This document shows positions 59,447 through 64,000 of a DNA stretch of 64,000 nt, in pieces. The notes under the pieces were generated by a model. The model was not told the origin of the DNA. It made no database searches and was given only the letters and a program-made list of their open reading frames with translations. Position numbers and translations under genes: made by a program. This DNA comes from Tectiglobus diatomicola (GTDB lineage Bacteria; Pseudomonadota; Alphaproteobacteria; Rhizobiales; Hyphomicrobiaceae): positions 86,578 to 150,577 of the forward strand of contig JAZDSJ010000003.1 in assembly GCA_039583345.1 (NCBI GenBank), in the 5' to 3' direction. Each line of letters begins with the position of its first letter. The stretch's first letter is position 1.

Positions 59447-60598
59447 ATGCAGCGTAAATCCATTACGGCGAGAAACAATTGGCGCAAGATAGCAAAAGAT
59501 GTTGGATTTGGTTTTCACCATATGTATGGTGAGCCCTACTGGATTGATGATGCCTATTATGCCTTCACACTAGCTCAGATCGAGGAAGATATCGAGGATC
59601 CGTCGCAAGAGCTACATGAAATGTGCCTGGATCTTGTGAATGAGGTTGTATGCGATGAAAAGTTGTTAGAATGCCTAGATATCCCTGCTGAACACTGGGA
59701 TCTAGTAGCTAGAAGCTGGCGAGATCAAAATCGTTACTTATATGGCCGATTCGATTTTGCCTACACTGGTAAGGGGCCTGCTAAGCTTCTAGAATATAAT
59801 GCCGATACCCCAACCTCGATTTTTGAAAGTGCTTTTTTTCAGCATAATTGGTTGATCGATCAGATTGAAGCTGGTTATCTTCCACACACTGCCGATCAAT
59901 TCAATTTTCTACAGGAAACTCTTATTGAAGTGTTTGAAAGTTTTCCAAAGGATACAATCTTTCATTTTGCCTGCTCAACTGATAATGATGAAGATATAGG
60001 TACTGTTAATTACTTAATGGATTGTGCAGTGCAGACAGGTCATCAAGTTGAATTAATTGACATTAAACGTATAGGTGTAGATGCTACAGGCCGATACACG
60101 GATGAACAAGATCGTACCATCAAACTTTGCTTTAAACTTTACCCCTGGGAAAATTTATTTCGCGAACCATTCGCTAAATATTTACGATCGGGAATCTTCG
60201 TCGAACCCGCATGGAAGGCAATCTTATCCAATAAAGGTATATTGCCACTATTATGGCAACGCCACAAGAATCACCCTAACTTATTACCTGCATTTTTTGA
60301 TACTACAACCAACCCTTTGAATCTTGGAATGCATGTGCGCAAGCCATTTTTTTCTCGTGAAGGTGAAAATGTTGAGATCAGATCAGGTGACACAATTGTC
60401 GAAGTTATGGACGGAGACTACGGTAGGGGACGTTTCGTTACTCAGGCCTATACACCCTTGTTTCACACTGATGATGTAAGAGCAGTTTTAGGCGCCTGGC
60501 TCATTGGCAATCGTTCGTGTGGCCTAGGTATACGAGAGGATAACTCGAAAATTACACGTAATCTTTCACGATTTGTACCACACGCCATCATAGATTAG
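59447..60598 (+). CDS. ATP-grasp enzyme of the glutathionylspermidine synthase family (YgiC-like)
   Basis: A 383-residue ATP-grasp amide-bond ligase. HHMYGEPYWIDDAYYAFTLAQIEEDIEDPSQELHEMCLDLV is the usual N-terminus, FDFAYTGKGPAKLLEYNADTPTSIFESAFFQHNWL the conserved substrate/ATP region, and YGRGRFVTQAYTPL to GLGIREDNSKITRNLSRFVPHAI the end. It lacks the amidase domain of true glutathionylspermidine synthases, so it is the stand-alone YgiC/YjfC type whose substrate is unsettled. It follows the DUF1190 gene by 36 bases. Length is normal. No truncation seen. Confidence 0.9.
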   Translation: MQRKSITARNNWRKIAKDVGFGFHHMYGEPYWIDDAYYAFTLAQIEEDIEDPSQELHEMCLDLVNEVVCDEKLLECLDIPAEHWDLVARSWRDQNRYLYGRFDFAYTGKGPAKLLEYNADTPTSIFESAFFQHNWLIDQIEAGYLPHTADQFNFLQETLIEVFESFPKDTIFHFACSTDNDEDIGTVNYLMDCAVQTGHQVELIDIKRIGVDATGRYTDEQDRTIKLCFKLYPWENLFREPFAKYLRSGIFVEPAWKAILSNKGILPLLWQRHKNHPNLLPAFFDTTTNPLNLGMHVRKPFFSREGENVEIRSGDTIVEVMDGDYGRGRFVTQAYTPLFHTDDVRAVLGAWLIGNRSCGLGIREDNSKITRNLSRFVPHAIID

Positions 60599-61042
60599 TG
60601 AGTAAGAAGTTATTAAGCCTAGCGGCTAACTAAATTTACGTTCTAATTTTCGATTTTTTCTATTTATCATCAAAGCAAACACATATTATGAGATTTTTCA
60701 GAATTTAACAGCATATGCTAAAATATTGTTAAACATTATAGATCTTCTCAACGATCTATAATGCTTTAGCTACAGCGCTAGTGAGATAAGCGGAAATACA
60801 AAAGGAGGATGAAAACGGATAAGCAGCAACTTTTCATGGAAAGTGATTGACAATCAAGAGACTATAAAAGCTCAATATAATATAACTAGAGAAAACTTAT
60901 TACAAGGTGTTATCTAGTTTCTTAAAATCTACATGTTTGCCTTAAGTAGATTCAGTCTAAATAAAATGACATTTTTTTGTGAATGAGCAATTTCGAATTA
61001 CTTTTAAAAAAGCTTACTCTACATTTATTAGCTTGATAATGA
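60599..61042. other. Convergent spacer between the ATP-grasp gene and mutL
   Basis: About 444 bases without a gene. It contains the stem-loop at 60734-60763. A 13-codon frame directly after an AGGAGG near 60803 is too short to call. Confidence 0.4.
60734..60763 (+). terminator. Stem-loop downstream of the ATP-grasp gene
   Basis: A perfect 11-bp stem (CATTATAGATC / GATCTATAATG) with an 8-base loop, about 135 bases after the operon's last stop codon. Only CTTTAG follows, so it is at best a weak intrinsic terminator. Confidence 0.5.
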
Positions 61043-62905
61043 CTATCGGCGTGAAAATAGTTTGTCAATGTCAGAAAGTTTTAATTTGATGTATGTTGGC
61101 CGGCCATGATTGCATTGACCTGATCCTGGAGTTTCCTCCATATCACGCAAAAGTGCATTCATCTCGCTAGCATTCAAATGACGACCTGCTCTCACACTGC
61201 CGTGACAAGCCATTGTTGCGCATACAGCGTGCAGACGTTCGCGAAGAGTATTTCCAGTGCCTTGAATGCGCAGTTCTGACACCAAATCTCTGATTAATTT
61301 TTTAATATCGAAATTACCTAAAAGTGCAGGCGATTCACGAACTATAACAGCTTCTGTTCCAAAGCGTTCTAATACCAGTCCTAATTTACCTAAGTCACCA
61401 GATATTTCTATTATAAAATCAACTTCGTGCGTATCTAGAGACACGATTACTGGAATTAGTAGCCCCTGCGAAGCAACATTACCACTTGCTAACATAGCTT
61501 TCATACGCTCATAAACAAGGCGCTCGTGTGCGGCATGTTGGTCAATTAATACCATTGCATCTTCTGTTTGGGCAATAATATAAGTTCCATGTATTTGTGC
61601 ACATGCGGCTCCCAGAGGCAAAGTTTTCGCCTTCTCATATTGCTCATCATTGTTGCATGTATGCACATCGGCAGAAGGCTCATCAATGCTTCCTAAAGGA
61701 GCCCGAATTGTCTTGCAAACTCTTTTTATAACTGATTCGGGCATCACTCTTGACGCTACAGGCACAAAAGATAGATGTGGCCGATGATTACTGTGCGATT
61801 CTACAAAGTGTGTATTTAAATTACTTTCTGGTTCAGCTATCGAACTACGCGCCAGCGCATTTAACGCAGCTGCACTGCCTTTCACAGATGCTCGATAACC
61901 TGCATCATGCAAGATGCTACGTAGGCCCGCTACTATTAAATGACGCACTGCACCAGCATTACGGAAACGAACTTCTGTTTTCGCTGGGTGAACATTCACA
62001 TCAACTGCGCCAGGTTCAAGGTCAATAAACAATGCCAAAAGAGGATAACGGCCACGTGGCACTAAGTCACCATAAGCACCACGAATTGCACCAACCAATA
62101 ACTTATCGCGGACAGGCCTGCTGTTAACAAATAAAAATTGCATAGTGCTGTCGGCTCTGTTCAATGTAGGTAAACCACAGAAACCATGCAAACGGATCCC
62201 ATCTCTTTCTACCTCAAGGGCTAATGCATCATCCACAAACTCCCGTCCAATAATTCGTCCCAGCCGATGTAACAAATCATAAGGAGTTCTTGATGCCGGA
62301 GCAAGATTGAGGCTGCGGCGTTCACCGGTTATCAAAGAAAATCCAATATCCGGATGTGCCATCGCTAATCGCTTGAGAGTATCTGTAATGGCTAAATTTT
62401 CTGCACGCTCAGATTTCAAAAATTTAAGCCGAGCTGGCGTAGCGGAAAACAACTCTCTTACCTCTACCTTGGTGCCTGAATTTATGGTAGCTGGTCGTAC
62501 AGCTTTTTTCACACCACGATCAACCACGATTTCATAAGTCTCTGCAGTATCCTGTGCTCTGGTTGCAATTGACAACCTTGCTATGGAACCAATTGATGGC
62601 AAAGCCTCTCCACGAAATCCGAGCGTACGAATGTCAAGCAGTTCATTATCTTTTAATTTAGACGTCGCATGCCTCTCCACGGCTAACTCAAGATCGCTAA
62701 GTATCATGCCAACACCATCATCACTAACACGTACTAAAGCTACACCACCACCACTTGTAACTACTTCAATGTTACGCGCACCCGCATCGATCGCATTTTC
62801 AATCAACTCCTTCACGACACTTGCTGGTCGATCTATCACTTCACCAGCAGCGATGCGATTTATAGTTTGAGGCTCTAATTGACGAATAACCACAGCTCTC
62901 TCCAT
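61043..62905 (-). CDS. mutL: DNA mismatch repair protein MutL
   Basis: A 620-residue MutL. The GHKL ATPase part has IRQLEPQTINRIAAGEVIDRPASVVKELIENAIDAGA, DDGVGM, ATSKL and LGFRGEALPSIGSIA. The C-terminal domain carries DQHAAHERLVYE, an exact DQHA(x)2E(x)4E endonuclease motif, and QCNHGRPT, a variant of the CPHGRP metal site (Asn for Pro), after ACHGSVRAGR. It should therefore nick DNA itself, as expected for bacteria without MutH. ATG 62905 (MERAVVIRQL) fits family starts better than ATG 62926, seven codons upstream. Its presence in such a reduced genome is worth noting. Confidence 0.95.
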   Translation of the reverse strand: MERAVVIRQLEPQTINRIAAGEVIDRPASVVKELIENAIDAGARNIEVVTSGGGVALVRVSDDGVGMILSDLELAVERHATSKLKDNELLDIRTLGFRGEALPSIGSIARLSIATRAQDTAETYEIVVDRGVKKAVRPATINSGTKVEVRELFSATPARLKFLKSERAENLAITDTLKRLAMAHPDIGFSLITGERRSLNLAPASRTPYDLLHRLGRIIGREFVDDALALEVERDGIRLHGFCGLPTLNRADSTMQFLFVNSRPVRDKLLVGAIRGAYGDLVPRGRYPLLALFIDLEPGAVDVNVHPAKTEVRFRNAGAVRHLIVAGLRSILHDAGYRASVKGSAAALNALARSSIAEPESNLNTHFVESHSNHRPHLSFVPVASRVMPESVIKRVCKTIRAPLGSIDEPSADVHTCNNDEQYEKAKTLPLGAACAQIHGTYIIAQTEDAMVLIDQHAAHERLVYERMKAMLASGNVASQGLLIPVIVSLDTHEVDFIIEISGDLGKLGLVLERFGTEAVIVRESPALLGNFDIKKLIRDLVSELRIQGTGNTLRERLHAVCATMACHGSVRAGRHLNASEMNALLRDMEETPGSGQCNHGRPTYIKLKLSDIDKLFSRR

Positions 62906-63618
62906 TTTGCCTATAAGACTTAGCATCTGTGTCGCAAATTTTCGAAAATGAGCTTTGCGAAATAATTGACTGCAACTTTTTAGTATGAAACACAGGCAGG
63001 TTATTGCTTTATTAACTTAATTAAACTTAATTTTAAAATTGAGTTTAATTGATCCGTCTCAAAGTTTAGAATTTTAAACAATAATAGCTTATACTATCTA
63101 AAATTTTTTGATATTGCGTACACTTCCTATGTTGTTTAGAAGCTTTATCCTACGATATTTGAAATATTCATTTCATAGTACATAAGCTTCGATTACCCAC
63201 AATAGAGAGAAAATTCCACTAGAGTATATTTCAATATGATAATTTTCATTAGTGATAGTTTGTAAATTTATCAGGCCGAACAAGACCTAGATAATACTAT
63301 TAAAGTTTCATTTGACGGTTTTCATATCTAGCTATTCTATTCTAGATATAAGTAACTTTAAGGCAGTACATAGTAATTTATTTGGTGTAATCTTAGGATT
63401 ACGAACAACGTGTTTATTACACAAGATCGGTTGATAGATTAAATATGTATCCTGTAGGATATATATTTAATTATATAATAACTATGTATAATAACCAAAA
63501 AATGGATTAAACAGTATGCAAAATTGGTCTGGTAAATTGATTATCAAGCAAGGGTCTATAATTTTTTGAAGACATAGAAGCGTCTATAACACTCACAAAA
63601 TTTAACATAATTGAGAAT

Positions 63619-63889
63619 ATGGTCTCGAGTTCGAACTATAACCGGCTCTCAGCTATTTATGGTTTGACCAGTAGCGGTATAACTACTCTCAAGCTAGGCA
63701 TAAAAAATTTGCGTAAGTGAGCGCGAAATCACCGCTGCACTCACGATGGCTATCTGTGAAGTTTCAGATATCAAGGCACCGTAAAAATCTCTTGAACGCG
63801 AGGGTAAAAGTTTAGAGCTTATGGAAGAAATTAATGAACCAGTATTGCTATTTAATAATGATTCTCATGATTTACCTCATGAAACTCTA
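63619..63889 (+). pseudogene. Possible remnant of an unidentified coding sequence
   Basis: Frame from ATG 63619 reads MVSSSNYNRLSAIYGLTSSG and continues ITTLKLGIKNLRK before a stop. A second frame then reads EREITAALTMAICEVSDIKAP, stop, KSLEREGKSLELMEEINEP and VLLFNNDSHDLPHETL up to the repeat at 63890. The segments look protein-like (helical, charged, balanced composition) and unlike the AT-rich spacers around, but contain stops and a frameshift. I cannot name the family. Confidence 0.4.
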
Positions 63890-64000
63890 GTATTTATATT
63901 ATACTTAAAATTCTTGATAACAACTGTGTCACAAGTGATCTTACATAAATAAAGTTTAGAAAAACTGGATTTAGTAGAGTTATCATAAATTGTACCTGTA
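63890..64000 (+). repeat. Dispersed repeat, copy 2 (cut by window end)
   Basis: Identical by eye to 44482-44592 in the same orientation. The left edge is sharp and abuts a possible gene remnant; the right edge is outside the window. Confidence 0.9.

Larger units (their letters stand above)
62906..64000. other. Spacer upstream of mutL to window end, with a gene remnant
   Basis: AT-rich to about 63600, without a gene. After that base composition rises and broken coding-like stretches appear (see the pseudogene entry), followed by the second copy of the dispersed repeat. Confidence 0.4.

Overview
The window looks like part of the chromosome of an alphaproteobacterium with a small, AT-rich, decaying genome. 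The clearest sign is the gene order bolA - DnaJ-like - cobS - cobT - rpmB - DUF3108 - SUV3-like helicase - fdxA - carD, a conserved alphaproteobacterial block. Other typical alphaproteobacterial traits are lpxD-fabZ-lpxA-lpxI-lpxB using LpxI, the DNA-ligase-associated helicase/PdeM pair, the argH-lptM-lysA block divergent from a TlpA gene, and the ubiE-ubiB pair. By a rough sum, recognisable genes cover only about two thirds of the window. Spacers of 0.4 to 2.6 kb lie between genes that are normally almost adjacent, and one gene is clearly broken. This pattern resembles a host-associated Rhodospirillales symbiont such as Candidatus Endolissoclinum, but that identification is inference.

Layout. 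1-1141: end of a ligase-associated Lhr-type helicase and pdeM (DNA repair). 1727-13868: the conserved bolA-to-carD block, including two subunits of the aerobic cobaltochelatase. 14461-17736: DUF2628 membrane protein and the HslVU protease. 18361-19564: a multicopper oxidase pseudogene with a twin-arginine signal remnant. 20489-23051: tyrS and galU. 23867-26414: ubiE, whose 5' end carries a 111-bp tandem duplication, overlapping ubiB. 27338-32204: lysA, lptM, argH, a TlpA-like thioredoxin and dapD, so lysine and arginine synthesis are kept. 32858-36758: a TAXI-type TRAP transporter (binding protein and fused permease). 38931-43778: the lipid A gene cluster on the minus strand. 45371-48160: an aconitase B that reads like a Bacteroidota protein and lies alone in long spacers. 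50125-50201: initiator tRNA-Met. 50743-53670: glmU and hemH. 54591-56228: a SulP anion transporter. 56904-60598: a K+ channel with a regulatory domain, divergent from a DUF350 - DUF1190 (YgiB) - ATP-grasp (YgiC) operon. 61043-62905: mutL.

Together the genes keep cell-envelope synthesis (lipid A, UDP-GlcNAc, UDP-glucose), amino acid, haem, quinone and probably cobalamin synthesis, protein quality control and mismatch repair, plus one organic-solute importer. The least ordinary signals are the foreign-looking acnB, the channel/DUF350/DUF1190/ATP-grasp locus, the duplicated ubiE start region, the broken oxidase with Trp-to-stop changes, an apparent domain repeat at the end of LpxI, and a 111-bp exact dispersed repeat whose second copy runs off the window end.
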